Source: Ruminococcus sp. 210702-SL.1.03 (GTDB lineage Bacteria; Bacillota; Clostridia; Oscillospirales; Ruminococcaceae). From it: a DNA stretch of 64,000 nt. The stretch covers positions 1 through 64,000 of the forward strand of contig NZ_JAJCLZ010000012.1 in the NCBI RefSeq assembly GCF_020559915.1, in the 5' to 3' direction. How positions within the stretch are numbered: position 1 is the first letter of the stretch; each line of letters begins with the position of its first letter. The translations under genes were made by a program, and so were the position numbers. A model generated the notes under the pieces. It was not told the DNA's origin. It ran no database searches and saw only the letters and a list, made by a program, of their open reading frames with translations. This document shows, piece by piece, positions 16,656 to 25,269 of this stretch.

Positions 16656-16707
16656 GTCAGCACCCCCCGTTTATATAGTATGCTTTTCCGCCGCGCGCCG
16701 TTCGCCC

Positions 16708-16736
16708 TTGCAATTGCCGCGGAAATATGCTATACT
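16708..16736 (+). promoter_or_regulatory. Promoter TTGCAA-17-TATACT for rarA
   Basis: TTGCAA at 16708-16713 and TATACT at 16731-16736, spacing 17 nt. The expected start point (about 16742-16744) coincides with the first base of the branched inverted repeat described next. Confidence 0.75.
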
Positions 16737-16742
16737 ATTTAT

Positions 16743-16808
16743 AGGCAATACTGCACAACTATTGTGTGCACAAATCCGCTAGGCGGTAGTTGTGCGGTGT
16801 TGCCTTAA
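16743..16808 (+). repeat. Branched inverted repeat in the rarA leader (repeat family copy 1)
   Basis: Arms of 19 nt at 16743-16761 and 16787-16805 pair with only two G-T wobbles. The 25-nt interior holds two small hairpins, TTGT-GTGC-ACAA and CCGC-TAG-GCGG, so the RNA could fold as a three-way junction. The 3' arm plus AA (18 nt, 16791-16808) recurs exactly at 55263-55280. There is no T-tail, so it is not a terminator. It starts at the predicted transcript start and ends 26 nt before the rarA ATG. Confidence 0.6.
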
Positions 16809-16834
16809 TGTATATTTGAAAGGACTGAGCACTT

Positions 16835-18097
16835 ATGGCAGCACCGCTTGCCGAAAGAATACGCCCGAAAACGCTTGACGAAGTAGTGGGTCAGCGCGAC
16901 CTGCTCGCCGAGGGCAGACCGCTGAGAAAGATAATCGACGGCGGCAGGATACCGAATATGATATTCTACGGCCCTTCGGGCGTGGGCAAGACAACCGTTG
17001 CGCGGATAATCGCCGAAAATACAAATATGATGCTGCACAAGCTCAACGGCACTTCCGCCTCCACCGCTGACATCAAGCAGGTGATAGCCGATTCGCACTC
17101 TATCTTGGGGTGCAGCGGCGTGCTGCTCTACCTCGACGAGATTCAGTACCTCAACAAAAAACAGCAGCAGTCGCTGCTCGAATACATTGAGGACGGCAGC
17201 ATAACGCTCATCTCCTCCACCACCGAAAATCCGTATTTTTACGTCTATAACGCGATAATCAGCCGCTCTACCGTCTTTGAATTCAAGCCCGTCACCCCGC
17301 AGGAAGCCGTGCCCGCCATTCAGCGCGCTTTTAAATTTCTTGCCGACGAGTGGGGCTTGAAGCTTGCGCTGGAAGACGGCGTTTGCGAACATATCGCGAG
17401 CGGCTGCGGCGGCGATGTGCGAAAGTCGATAAATACCGTAGAGCTTTGCGTGCTTTCCGCCGATAACGATGGGCAGACTATCTCAGTTTCGCTTGAAAAC
17501 GCGGCGGCGCTCACTCAGCGCAGCAATATGCGCTACGACCGCGGCGGCGACCAGCATTACGATATTCTCTCGGCTCTGCAAAAGTCTATCCGCGGTTCGG
17601 ACGAAAACGCCGCACTGCACTACGCCGCGCGCCTTATTGAAGCGGGCGATATTATCTCGCTCTCGCGCCGTTTGCTCGTCATCGCGAGCGAGGATATTGG
17701 TCTTGCCTACCCGCAGGCGGCGAGCATCGTGAAATCCTGCGTTGACAGCGCCATGCAGCTGGGCTTGCCCGAAGCACGCATCCCCCTCGCCGAAGCGGTG
17801 ATACTTCTCGCGACTGCGCCGAAATCCAACAGCGCCGAAGCCGCCATCGACGCCGCATTGCAGGATCTAAAGACCTGCGGAGCGCTCGATTTTCCTCGAC
17901 AACTTCAAAACAAACATTTCGACGGAGCGGAAGCGAAGGTCAAGGGTCAGCATTATCTGTATCCGCACGATTATCCTAACCACTGGGTAAAGCAGCAATA
18001 TCTGCCTGACGCTTTGAAAGACCGCGTTTACTACAATTTTGGCGAAAACAAGAACGAGCAGGCGGCAAAAGCCTACTGGAGCAAGATAAAAAAGTGA
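16835..18097 (+). CDS. rarA: Replication-associated recombination AAA ATPase RarA (MgsA)
   Basis: A 420-residue clamp-loader-like AAA+ ATPase that acts at stalled replication forks. Signature start PLAERIRPKTLDEVVGQ, Walker A GPSGVGKTT (45-53), Walker B LLYLDEIQYL (near 105), sensor 1 STTENPYF and the RarA C-terminal tetramerisation region ending in HDYPNHWVKQQYLPD. Typical length. ATG follows AAAGGACTGAG. It is monocistronic, with a leader that is almost entirely made of the branched inverted repeat. Confidence 0.95.
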   Translation: MAAPLAERIRPKTLDEVVGQRDLLAEGRPLRKIIDGGRIPNMIFYGPSGVGKTTVARIIAENTNMMLHKLNGTSASTADIKQVIADSHSILGCSGVLLYLDEIQYLNKKQQQSLLEYIEDGSITLISSTTENPYFYVYNAIISRSTVFEFKPVTPQEAVPAIQRAFKFLADEWGLKLALEDGVCEHIASGCGGDVRKSINTVELCVLSADNDGQTISVSLENAAALTQRSNMRYDRGGDQHYDILSALQKSIRGSDENAALHYAARLIEAGDIISLSRRLLVIASEDIGLAYPQAASIVKSCVDSAMQLGLPEARIPLAEAVILLATAPKSNSAEAAIDAALQDLKTCGALDFPRQLQNKHFDGAEAKVKGQHYLYPHDYPNHWVKQQYLPDALKDRVYYNFGENKNEQAAKAYWSKIKK

Positions 18098-18110
18098 ATA
18101 TAAACAACTC

Positions 18111-18147
18111 AAGCGCACCTGCCGAGCAACGGTAAGTGCGCTTTTTT
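18111..18147 (+). terminator. Terminator of rarA
   Basis: AAGCGCAC and GTGCGCTT pair around an inner TGCCG/CGGTA helix, followed by TTTTTT. Confidence 0.85.
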
Positions 18148-18150
18148 ACT

Positions 18151-18196
18151 GTACTAAAATATGTACTGCTGACTATAATTGTACATATATTTGTAC
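18151..18196. repeat. Pair of GTAC-N8-GTAC dyads
   Basis: Units at 18151-18166 (centre TAAAATAT) and 18181-18196 (centre ATATATTT), 30 nt apart. They fill the gap between the rarA terminator and the stop codon of the convergent S1-domain gene, the same kind of place as the 8287-8416 cluster. Confidence 0.6.
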
Positions 18197-19120
18197 TTAT
18201 ACGAATGTTGAGATCATTTGCTTTCGGCAGTTTTCGGGCGAGTATTCCCACCTTTGCAGATTGCCCGCACTGAGGAAATACCGCAGCTTTCGCGCCGTCG
18301 GCGGAGAGCTGAGTACGTCCACTATGCCGAGCTTTATCTTCATTTTTTCGGGTATCATCGCCTTGATGTTCACTATCGCCGACTGCCCCGCGTATACGTT
18401 TTCCTTAGGCTCGGCAAGTCCCGCCAGGTTCGGCGCAAGCTCGATGAAAATGCCGTAACTTTCTACCGAGCGCACTATCCCCGCGACCGTTTCGCCCGTG
18501 TGGAAAGCAGCGCAGTTTTCCTCCCAAGTGCCCAGCAGCTCTTTGTGCGAGAGGAATATCCTTCCTTCCTGTATATCTTTTACCACAGCGAAAATGTCCT
18601 GCCCGTTGTAAAAACGGTCGGCGGGGTGTGATATTCGCGAAACGGAGATCATGTCGATAGGTATCATCGAGGGCACGCCGCAGCCTATGTCTACGAAGGC
18701 GCCGAACGGCTCTAGGTGGGTCACCCGCGCGGGGATAATGTCGCCGCGGGTAAGGCGCGAAATGAAGTTCGTCATGCACTCCTCCTGAGCGGCGCGGCGC
18801 GAAAGCGTATAGAGGGGCGCGCCGTCCTCGCCGCGCGATATGTCCTCTATTATGAAGCATACGGGACGGTTGACTTTTGATAATATGGCGATGTCGCGCG
18901 TAGTGCCCTCGGCTATACCGAGCGCCCCCTCTTCACGCGGGATAATGCCGTGAGCGTTCGGTAAATCGACTATCAGGTCGTGCGCAGCGTCGCAGAGTAT
19001 CGCCGTAGCTTCTAGTATCGTGCGCTGTTCATACGCTTCGCGCAGCAGGCTCTCGGAATTTAAAATATCTCTGTTTCGGCGCGTTTGAAAAAACTTTCCT
19101 TCGGGGTAGTATGGGTTCAT
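18197..19120 (-). CDS. S1 RNA-binding domain protein
   Basis: A 307-residue cytosolic protein with two S1 (OB-fold) RNA-binding domains. The first is seen in GDIIPARVTHLEPFGAFVDI (near 150), the second in GETVAGIVRSVESYGIFIEL (near 230). The N-terminal 130 residues resemble the truncated, non-canonical S1 homologues of low-GC Gram-positives rather than the four- to six-domain ribosomal protein S1. It may help translation initiation or bind mRNA. ATG 19120 is chosen because AGAAAGAGG lies just upstream; a longer in-frame reading has no ribosome site. No clear promoter was recognised in the 250 nt upstream. Confidence 0.8.
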   Translation of the reverse strand: MNPYYPEGKFFQTRRNRDILNSESLLREAYEQRTILEATAILCDAAHDLIVDLPNAHGIIPREEGALGIAEGTTRDIAILSKVNRPVCFIIEDISRGEDGAPLYTLSRRAAQEECMTNFISRLTRGDIIPARVTHLEPFGAFVDIGCGVPSMIPIDMISVSRISHPADRFYNGQDIFAVVKDIQEGRIFLSHKELLGTWEENCAAFHTGETVAGIVRSVESYGIFIELAPNLAGLAEPKENVYAGQSAIVNIKAMIPEKMKIKLGIVDVLSSPPTARKLRYFLSAGNLQRWEYSPENCRKQMISTFV

Positions 19121-19376
19121 TTTTGTTACCTCTTTCTGGCATTTTTGCGATAAAAAAATCGTTTTCCGCCAATGTTTTTTACGGTAGCAAAAGCGTATTT
19201 TTTCGCTCAAGATCAGGCTCAAAACACGCCTTTTACCGCTTGTTTTAACTATATGCCGTACAAATCAGATTTATGAAATATGCAATAAATGTTCATACTT
19301 TTCCGTTTATGGTGCACAAAAAAAACAAAAATCTTTGAGCTGATTGTGCATGGTAACCAAAATTTTGGGCTTTCAC
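19121..19376. other. Divergent intergenic stretch without a recognised element
   Basis: An AT-rich region between the S1-domain gene and the promoter of the SleB-like gene. I see no gene, no strong hairpin and no convincing promoter facing the S1 gene. Confidence 0.5.
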
Positions 19377-19405
19377 TTGACATTTTGAGAAAAACGTGTT
19401 ACAAT
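19377..19405 (+). promoter_or_regulatory. Promoter TTGACA-17-TACAAT for the secreted FN3/SleB-like gene
   Basis: TTGACA at 19377-19382 and TACAAT at 19400-19405, spacing 17 nt. It leaves an unusually long leader of about 180 nt before the ATG at 19594. Confidence 0.8.
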
Positions 19406-19413
19406 AACGTAGT

Positions 19414-19585
19414 GATTTGTAATCAACTTGTAACTTTTAAGCTGGTTGGTTACAATTCGAGAATAAATCGTGACAAAACCGAATAAATTGTTCTATACGT
19501 TTTTTGGGACTTGTTTCAAAACGTAAAAAACCAACGAAAGGGTGTGTAAAGATCACGCTTTTGGCTCACCCCGAAAGCGCTAAGA
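19414..19585 (+). promoter_or_regulatory. Structured 5' leader of unknown type
   Basis: The leader has an 11-bp inverted repeat (TTGTAATCAAC / GTTGGTTACAA, about 19416-19454). Near the gene, two mutually overlapping pairings are possible: GGGTG with CACCC, and CGCTTT with GAAAGCG, around 19539-19580. They interleave like a pseudoknot or a two-state switch. It does not match the ydaO (c-di-AMP) or c-di-GMP consensus that often precedes SleB-type hydrolases. Confidence 0.35.
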
Positions 19586-19593
19586 TCCGTATC

Positions 19594-20601
19594 ATGACAA
19601 ATTCAAAGACAGAGATTTCATTAACTAAAAAAGTTTTCGCAAAAATAGTTTCGGCTGTATCCGCTATTGCGCTCGCAGTTTCCCTCGCAGGCGCTGTTTC
19701 CGCTGAGGAGTATACCGAAAGCTATGACGCTTACGCTGATAATGGTACTGCGGCGGTTCAGTCGGCAGATGACGCAGCAACTGCACAGTCCGCTGACGTA
19801 AAGGTCGCGGGCGCAGTTGCCGAAAAGCCTAAGCTCGATCAGGTAAAGCTGATAAGAGAGACCAAGTACAGCGACGCTACCCACCCCTATAACCGTCAGA
19901 CCAGCGCTATCACCGTAAACTGGAACGCCATAGACAACGCGCAGAAGTACGAAGTTTACATGAAGACCAAGCAGAAGGACGGAACTTACGGCACAAAGTG
20001 GAAGCTTATGGGAACTACTGCCGGCGAAACATCTTTTACCGTTACAGGTCTGAAAAGAAACTGGAGCTACGCTTTCAAGGTAAGGGCTAAGGCTTCGGGC
20101 TACAAGACCGGCAAGTGCTCTAAGGTGCAGAAAATCAATACCGCAAGGATCGACTATGACAGAGCGGGCTGGAAGGCGATGTGCCGTATAGTTTACCACG
20201 AAGTAGGCGGCATCAACGACTCTATGTGGGACGCTCCCATAGTTTACGTTTCCGACTGTGTTGTAAATCAGTATGAGGCTGCTAAGTATCTTAACGATTC
20301 GCTTTGGGCACCATATTACAGAAGATACAGCTCTATTCAGGACGTTATCTATCGCAGCGGCGGCTTCATGAGCGACGCAGGTCTTGCTTACGACGGCGCT
20401 ACATACGGCAGAGTTACCGATAAGGTAAAGAAGGCTGTATACGGTGCGGTTTACGATAAGGTGACTGTAAGCGGTATAGATCACGACGACGGCGTTTACT
20501 ACTGGTGCAACACCAGTTACCGCCCCAACAGCTACAAGGTAGCGTATTCCTACAAGATCCCTTGGGGATATTTCAACATTTGGACTGAATACTGGGGCTG
20601 A
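19594..20601 (+). CDS. Secreted FN3-domain protein with SleB-like cell-wall hydrolase region
   Basis: A 335-residue exported protein. A signal peptide is clear: basic start, then KIVSAVSAIALAVSLAGAVS, with cleavage expected after AVSA. Residues about 75-175 form a fibronectin type III domain (SAITVNWNAIDNAQKYEVYM, ending FKVRAKASGYKTGKCSK). The rest begins WKAMCRIVYHEVGG and continues VYVSDCVVNQ; this E/VG-then-VVxN pattern resembles the Hydrolase_2 (SleB) catalytic domain, though the usual E-A-R-G-E is degenerate. It would act on peptidoglycan outside the cell. The ATG at 19594 has only a weak ribosome site, and the frame is open for 30 codons upstream, so a non-ATG start is possible. Confidence 0.65.
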   Translation: MTNSKTEISLTKKVFAKIVSAVSAIALAVSLAGAVSAEEYTESYDAYADNGTAAVQSADDAATAQSADVKVAGAVAEKPKLDQVKLIRETKYSDATHPYNRQTSAITVNWNAIDNAQKYEVYMKTKQKDGTYGTKWKLMGTTAGETSFTVTGLKRNWSYAFKVRAKASGYKTGKCSKVQKINTARIDYDRAGWKAMCRIVYHEVGGINDSMWDAPIVYVSDCVVNQYEAAKYLNDSLWAPYYRRYSSIQDVIYRSGGFMSDAGLAYDGATYGRVTDKVKKAVYGAVYDKVTVSGIDHDDGVYYWCNTSYRPNSYKVAYSYKIPWGYFNIWTEYWG

Positions 20602-20614
20602 TAACAAAACTATG

Positions 20615-20641
20615 AGAGGCGTTTTTTGCGCCTCTTTTTTA
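20615..20641 (+). terminator. Terminator after the SleB-like gene
   Basis: AGAGGCG and CGCCTCT form a 7-bp GC-rich stem with loop TTTTTTG and a T-tail. Confidence 0.9.
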
Positions 20642-20654
20642 TTGACCGCAAAAC

Positions 20655-20683
20655 TTGACAATCTGCGATAAATGTAGTATAAT
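20655..20683 (+). promoter_or_regulatory. Promoter TTGACA-17-TATAAT at the head of the miaB-to-transketolase run
   Basis: TTGACA at 20655-20660 and TATAAT at 20678-20683, consensus hexamers with 17-nt spacing. No other strong promoter or T-tailed terminator was seen until 37050, apart from possible internal starts. Confidence 0.9.
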
Positions 20684-20729
20684 TAGTAGGAATGTATTAT
20701 AGCGCTTTGCGCGGAAAGAGGATACCCCT

Positions 20730-22121
20730 ATGACGTTTGCAACCGCAGGCTTTGCCGATAAAAGTACCGCCCTGCAATATCTAAGAGAATATACGGCGGA
20801 GTATAAGCAGAAAAACGGCCACGCGCCGCTTTGCTACCTTCATTCTTTCGGCTGTCAGCAGAATGTGAGCGACGGTGAAAAGCTTAAAGGCGCGCTTACC
20901 CTAGCGGGCTATGGCTTTACCGAGATATACGACCGCGCTGCGCTGATAATCTTCAATACCTGCGCTGTCCGCGAAAACGCTGAGGACAAAGTATACGGCG
21001 TTATCGGCGGGCTGAAACATTTCAAAGAACAGCACCCCGAAACTATCATCGGCATTTGCGGCTGTATGGCGCAGGAGAAAAAGGCTGCCGACCACATAAA
21101 GTCTACTTACAGGCAGGTAGATCTCGTTTTCGGCACGTTCGCTTTCTCAAAGCTTTACGAAATGCTCGCCGAGGTGCTGAAAGAGAAAAAGCGCGTTTTC
21201 AATATCGAGGAAAACGCTTCCGAGATCGACGAGGATTTTTACCAGCTTCGCGAAAACAAATTCTCAGCATTCGTGCCGATAATGTACGGCTGCAATAATT
21301 TCTGCACCTACTGCATAGTGCCATACGTCCGCGGAAGAGAGCGCAGCCGCACGCCGCAGGCTGTTTACGACGAGGTGAAAAAGCTAGTCGGCGAGGGCTA
21401 TAAGGAGATAATGCTGCTGGGGCAGAACGTAAATTCTTACAGCTACGGCTTTCCCGCGCTGCTGCGCAAGCTCAACGAGATAGAGGGCGATTTCCGCCTG
21501 CGCTTCATGAGCAGCCACCCAAAGGACGCGGGCAGCGACCTCATCGACGCGATACTAGAGTGCGATAAGGTCTGCAAGCACCTGCACCTGGCTCTGCAAT
21601 CGGGCTGCGACAGAGTGCTCAAAGAGATGAACAGGCGCTACACCGCCGCCGACTACATGAAGATAGTAGATTACGCGCGCGGCAAAAAGCCGGATTTCTC
21701 ATTCTCTACCGACCTGATAGTGGGCTTTCCGGGCGAGAGCTACGAGGAATTTTGCGAAACGAAAGAGTTTATTAAAAAGGTAAAATTTGACAATATCTAC
21801 TCGTTCGTATACTCGCGCCGCAGCGGCACAAAAGCTGCGGAGATGCCCGACAATATCTCAGATAAGCAAAAGGGCTTGTGGCTGCGCGAACTGCTTTTAG
21901 AGCAGCGCGAAGTTTCGGAAAAATGGCTCTCGCGCTTTATAGGTAAAAAATGCCGCGTGCTTGTCGATGGAAAAGGCAAGGAAGAAGGTATGCTCACGGG
22001 CAAAAATGACGAGAATATAATCGTGAACTTCCGCGGCGGGGAAGAGCTAATAGGCAATTTTGCCGATGTCGCAATTACAAACGCCATGAACTGGGCGCTG
22101 AAAGGCGAGCTTATCGGCTAA
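20730..22121 (+). CDS. miaB: tRNA-2-methylthio-N6-dimethylallyladenosine synthase
   Basis: A 463-residue radical-SAM methylthiotransferase that adds a 2-methylthio group to i6A at position 37 of tRNAs. The UPF0004 N-domain has the auxiliary-cluster cysteines (HSFGCQQNVSD, NTCAVRENAEDK, GICGCMAQ). The radical-SAM cluster is CNNFCTYCIVPYVRG (near 188), and a C-terminal TRAM domain begins around RFIGKKCRVLVDG. The pathway partner miaA, which makes i6A, is five genes downstream in the same run. Normal length. Confidence 0.97.
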   Translation: MTFATAGFADKSTALQYLREYTAEYKQKNGHAPLCYLHSFGCQQNVSDGEKLKGALTLAGYGFTEIYDRAALIIFNTCAVRENAEDKVYGVIGGLKHFKEQHPETIIGICGCMAQEKKAADHIKSTYRQVDLVFGTFAFSKLYEMLAEVLKEKKRVFNIEENASEIDEDFYQLRENKFSAFVPIMYGCNNFCTYCIVPYVRGRERSRTPQAVYDEVKKLVGEGYKEIMLLGQNVNSYSYGFPALLRKLNEIEGDFRLRFMSSHPKDAGSDLIDAILECDKVCKHLHLALQSGCDRVLKEMNRRYTAADYMKIVDYARGKKPDFSFSTDLIVGFPGESYEEFCETKEFIKKVKFDNIYSFVYSRRSGTKAAEMPDNISDKQKGLWLRELLLEQREVSEKWLSRFIGKKCRVLVDGKGKEEGMLTGKNDENIIVNFRGGEELIGNFADVAITNAMNWALKGELIG

Positions 22122-22164
22122 AATAAATTTAAACAGCAAATAATTTTTTAAGGAGTTTTTTATT

Positions 22165-22572
22165 ATGACTATCATCGAACAGGCAAGAGCGCTCGGCGCA
22201 GCTATCCAGCAGGACGAAAGATACACCAGATACAACGAGGCTGCTCAGAAGAGCGATACCGATACCGCTATACAGAACAAGATCGGCGAATTCAATATGC
22301 TTCGCCAGCAGCTCAACGTAGAAATGTCGAAGCCCGATAAGGACGCCGACAAGATGACCGAGCTTGACAAGAATATCAGAGAGCTTTATGACGAGATAAT
22401 GGCTATGCCCGCAATGGTAGAGTTCAATTCCGCTAAAGAAGATCTCGACAAGCTGCTCCAGAGCGTGAACTATATCATCACCTGCGCGGCTAACGGCGAA
22501 GACCCCATGACCTGCCCCGAAGAGCCCCCTCATTGCAGCGGAAGCTGCGCCAGCTGCGGCGGCTGCCACTGA
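22165..22572 (+). CDS. ylbF: YlbF/YmcA family regulator with Cys-rich tail
   Basis: A 135-residue helical protein of the YlbF/YmcA (com_ylbF) family, proteins that act in the Y-complex with RNase Y and YaaT in Bacillus and influence mRNA maturation, competence, biofilm and sporulation. The body is helical with KIGEFNMLRQQLNVEM. The last 20 residues carry a cysteine cluster (CPEEPPHCSGSCASCGGCH), which fits the iron-sulfur binding reported for this complex. AAGGAG precedes the ATG. It lies between miaB and mutS, a common position in Clostridia. Confidence 0.88.
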   Translation: MTIIEQARALGAAIQQDERYTRYNEAAQKSDTDTAIQNKIGEFNMLRQQLNVEMSKPDKDADKMTELDKNIRELYDEIMAMPAMVEFNSAKEDLDKLLQSVNYIITCAANGEDPMTCPEEPPHCSGSCASCGGCH

Positions 22573-22602
22573 TACCGATAGATACGGAGCGTGACGTTTA
22601 GT

Positions 22603-25212
22603 ATGCAGGAGATCGACGAAAGCAAGCTTTCACCGGGTATGCAGCAGTACATGGCTGTAAAAAAACAATATCCCAAGCATATAGTGCTTTACCGGATCGG
22701 CGATTTTTACGAGATGTTTTTCGATGACGCCATTACTGTATCGCGCGAGTTGCAGCTTGTGCTTACGGGCAAGGACTGCGGTCTGCCCGAGCGCGCGCCT
22801 ATGTGCGGGATACCCCACCACGCCGCCGATGTTTACATCAAAAAGCTGGTGGATAAAAATTTCATGGTGGCCGTGTGCGAGCAGACCGAAGACCCCGCTA
22901 AGGCGAAGGGTCTGGTAAAGCGCGAGGTGGTAAAGGTGCTGACCCCCGGCACTATCACCGACGGCGAGCTGCTTGACGAGGGCGCGAACAACTATATCTG
23001 CTCGTTTTACGCAAGAGCGGACGAGTGCGCGCTCTGCTTTGCCGACGTTTCAACCGGCGAGGCCAGACTTTACAGCTTTTCGGGCAAGCAGATGACCGAC
23101 CGCGCAATAAGCGAGCTTTCGCGCTATATGCCATCTGAAATGCTTATAAACGAGGGCTTTCTGACGCTGAAAGACGTGAGCACTTTCGTAAGAAAAACGC
23201 TGAAGACCACCGTGCAGCTGCTGGACGAAAACGACTTTCTGCCCGATATACACGCTGACGAAGCGCTTTCGCAGTTTTCGGCAGATTCTTTCGACGAATT
23301 GGAGATAAACCCCCTCTCGGTAGGCGCGTACGCCCTCTGCGGGCTTTTCGCCTATATACATTCCACGCAGCTCGCGCTGGTAAAGCGCTTTACAACGCTT
23401 ATCAAAAACGACGGCGACCCCGCCATGACGATAGGCTTCACCGCGCGCAGAAATCTGGAGCTTACCGAAACGCTGCGCACTAAGGAGAAAAAAGGCTCGC
23501 TGCTTTGGGTTCTTGATAAGACCAAGACATCTATGGGCAAGCGCCTTATGAAAAAATACCTCGAGCAGCCGCTCATAAACCCCGCCGCGATAATCGAAAG
23601 GCTCGACGCGGTAGAGGCTTTTGTGAACGACCCCGTGCTGCTGGGCGAGATAACCGAGCAGCTCTCGGGCATATATGACATCGAGCGCCTTATGACGCGC
23701 GTAATGTATCAGACCGCCACCCCACGCGACCTGAAATCGCTCTCGCTGACGGCGCTGAAACTGCCCGACCTCAAAAAGATGCTGGCGGAAGTGCCCGCTA
23801 AGCTGGTGGACAAGCTCAACCGCAAGATGTCTACCCTAGAACCTATCTCAAATCTGATAGAAAACGCGCTGGTAGACGACCCGCCCGCCGTGCTCAAAGA
23901 CGGCGGAGTTATCCGCGAGGGCTATAATGAAGAGCTTGACGGTCTGCGAAATATCATTACCGGCGGCAAGGATATAATCGAGGACATAGAAAAGCGCGAG
24001 CGTGAAAAGACGGGAATAAAAAATCTGAAGATCGGCTACAACCGAGTTTTCGGATACTACATAGAAGTCACCCGCTCGAACTACGACCTTGTGCCCGATA
24101 ATTATGTAAAGCGCCAAACGCTGAAAAACTGCGAGCGCTTTATAACCGAAGAGCTGAAAATAGCTGAGAACACGATCCTCGGCGCAAATGAGAAGATAGT
24201 AACGCTGGAAACTGAGATATTCTCCGAGATACGCAAGGCCGTGGCGGCGCGGCTGGAGCTGGTGCAGGACACCGCGGCTTCGATAGCGGCGGCAGACGTG
24301 CTTTGCTCATTCGCAAACATCGCCGTTGCCAATAATTACACAAAGCCCGACATCGCGATAGACGGCGTAATAGACATCAAAAACGGCAGACACCCCGTGG
24401 TAGAGCTTATGCAGAGCGACGAGGTATTCGTGCCGAACGACACTTACCTAGACCTCACCGACAACAGAATGGTGATAATAACAGGCCCGAATATGTCGGG
24501 TAAATCGACGTATATGCGGCAGACCGCGCTGATAACGCTCATGGCGCAGATAGGCTCTTTCGTGCCCGCAGACTACGCCAAGATCTCGGTAGTAGATCAG
24601 ATATTCACGCGAATAGGCGCTTCCGACGATCTCACCAGCGGTCAGTCAACATTCATGGTAGAGATGAGCGAGGTGGCGGATATAGTAAAGCACGCCACAA
24701 AGCAGAGTCTTGTTATACTCGACGAGGTGGGCAGAGGTACTTCAACCTATGACGGCATAAGTATAGCGCGGGCTGTATGCGAGTATATATGCAATTCGCG
24801 CGGACTGGGCTGCAAGACGCTTTTCGCAACGCATTACCATGAGCTTATAGACCTTGAAGCGGGCATGAGCGGCGTGAAGAATTACTCGATAGCCGTAAAG
24901 CGCAAGGGCGACGATATAAAATTCCTGCGCAAGATAGTAGAGGGCGGCGCCGACGACAGCTTCGGTATAGAGGTAGCCAAGCTGGCGGGCCTGCCGCAGA
25001 AGATAATCGCCCGCGCAAAAACGCTGCTGGGCGAGATGGAGAGCGAGGATAAGAAAACGCGCCTCGCCGCCGCTGCCGCCGAAGCCGACCAGATCTCGTT
25101 CGAGGCGATAGGAGACACGGTGATACGCTCGAAGCTGAAAGAGACCAGCGCCGACGAAATGAACGAGCAGGAGCTTCGCAGCTTCGTAAAAGATCTGCAA
25201 AAATATATCTAA
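22603..25212 (+). CDS. mutS: DNA mismatch repair protein MutS
   Basis: An 869-residue mismatch sensor. The mismatch-reading Phe-x-Glu is in RIGDFYEMFFDDA (near 33-45). The ATPase has Walker A GPNMSGKSTYMR (near 628), the ST...GQSTFM signature (SGQSTFMVEM) and Walker B LVILDEVGRGTSTYDG (near 703). Full-length, intact. The start ATG 22603 is used with GGAG 13 nt upstream; an in-frame GTG at 22591 lies only 1 nt after GGAG. Followed by mutL, its partner, in the same transcript. Confidence 0.97.
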   Translation: MQEIDESKLSPGMQQYMAVKKQYPKHIVLYRIGDFYEMFFDDAITVSRELQLVLTGKDCGLPERAPMCGIPHHAADVYIKKLVDKNFMVAVCEQTEDPAKAKGLVKREVVKVLTPGTITDGELLDEGANNYICSFYARADECALCFADVSTGEARLYSFSGKQMTDRAISELSRYMPSEMLINEGFLTLKDVSTFVRKTLKTTVQLLDENDFLPDIHADEALSQFSADSFDELEINPLSVGAYALCGLFAYIHSTQLALVKRFTTLIKNDGDPAMTIGFTARRNLELTETLRTKEKKGSLLWVLDKTKTSMGKRLMKKYLEQPLINPAAIIERLDAVEAFVNDPVLLGEITEQLSGIYDIERLMTRVMYQTATPRDLKSLSLTALKLPDLKKMLAEVPAKLVDKLNRKMSTLEPISNLIENALVDDPPAVLKDGGVIREGYNEELDGLRNIITGGKDIIEDIEKREREKTGIKNLKIGYNRVFGYYIEVTRSNYDLVPDNYVKRQTLKNCERFITEELKIAENTILGANEKIVTLETEIFSEIRKAVAARLELVQDTAASIAAADVLCSFANIAVANNYTKPDIAIDGVIDIKNGRHPVVELMQSDEVFVPNDTYLDLTDNRMVIITGPNMSGKSTYMRQTALITLMAQIGSFVPADYAKISVVDQIFTRIGASDDLTSGQSTFMVEMSEVADIVKHATKQSLVILDEVGRGTSTYDGISIARAVCEYICNSRGLGCKTLFATHYHELIDLEAGMSGVKNYSIAVKRKGDDIKFLRKIVEGGADDSFGIEVAKLAGLPQKIIARAKTLLGEMESEDKKTRLAAAAAEADQISFEAIGDTVIRSKLKETSADEMNEQELRSFVKDLQKYI

Positions 25213-25269
25213 GGCGAGCCTGATCGCCTTTATCAGCGCCGATAGCGGCGTTTAGGAACGGAGGAAAAA

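Noticed and set aside
19406..19593. A ydaO (c-di-AMP) or c-di-GMP riboswitch before the SleB-like gene
   Set aside because: The conserved core sequences of either class are not present; only generic hairpins are seen.
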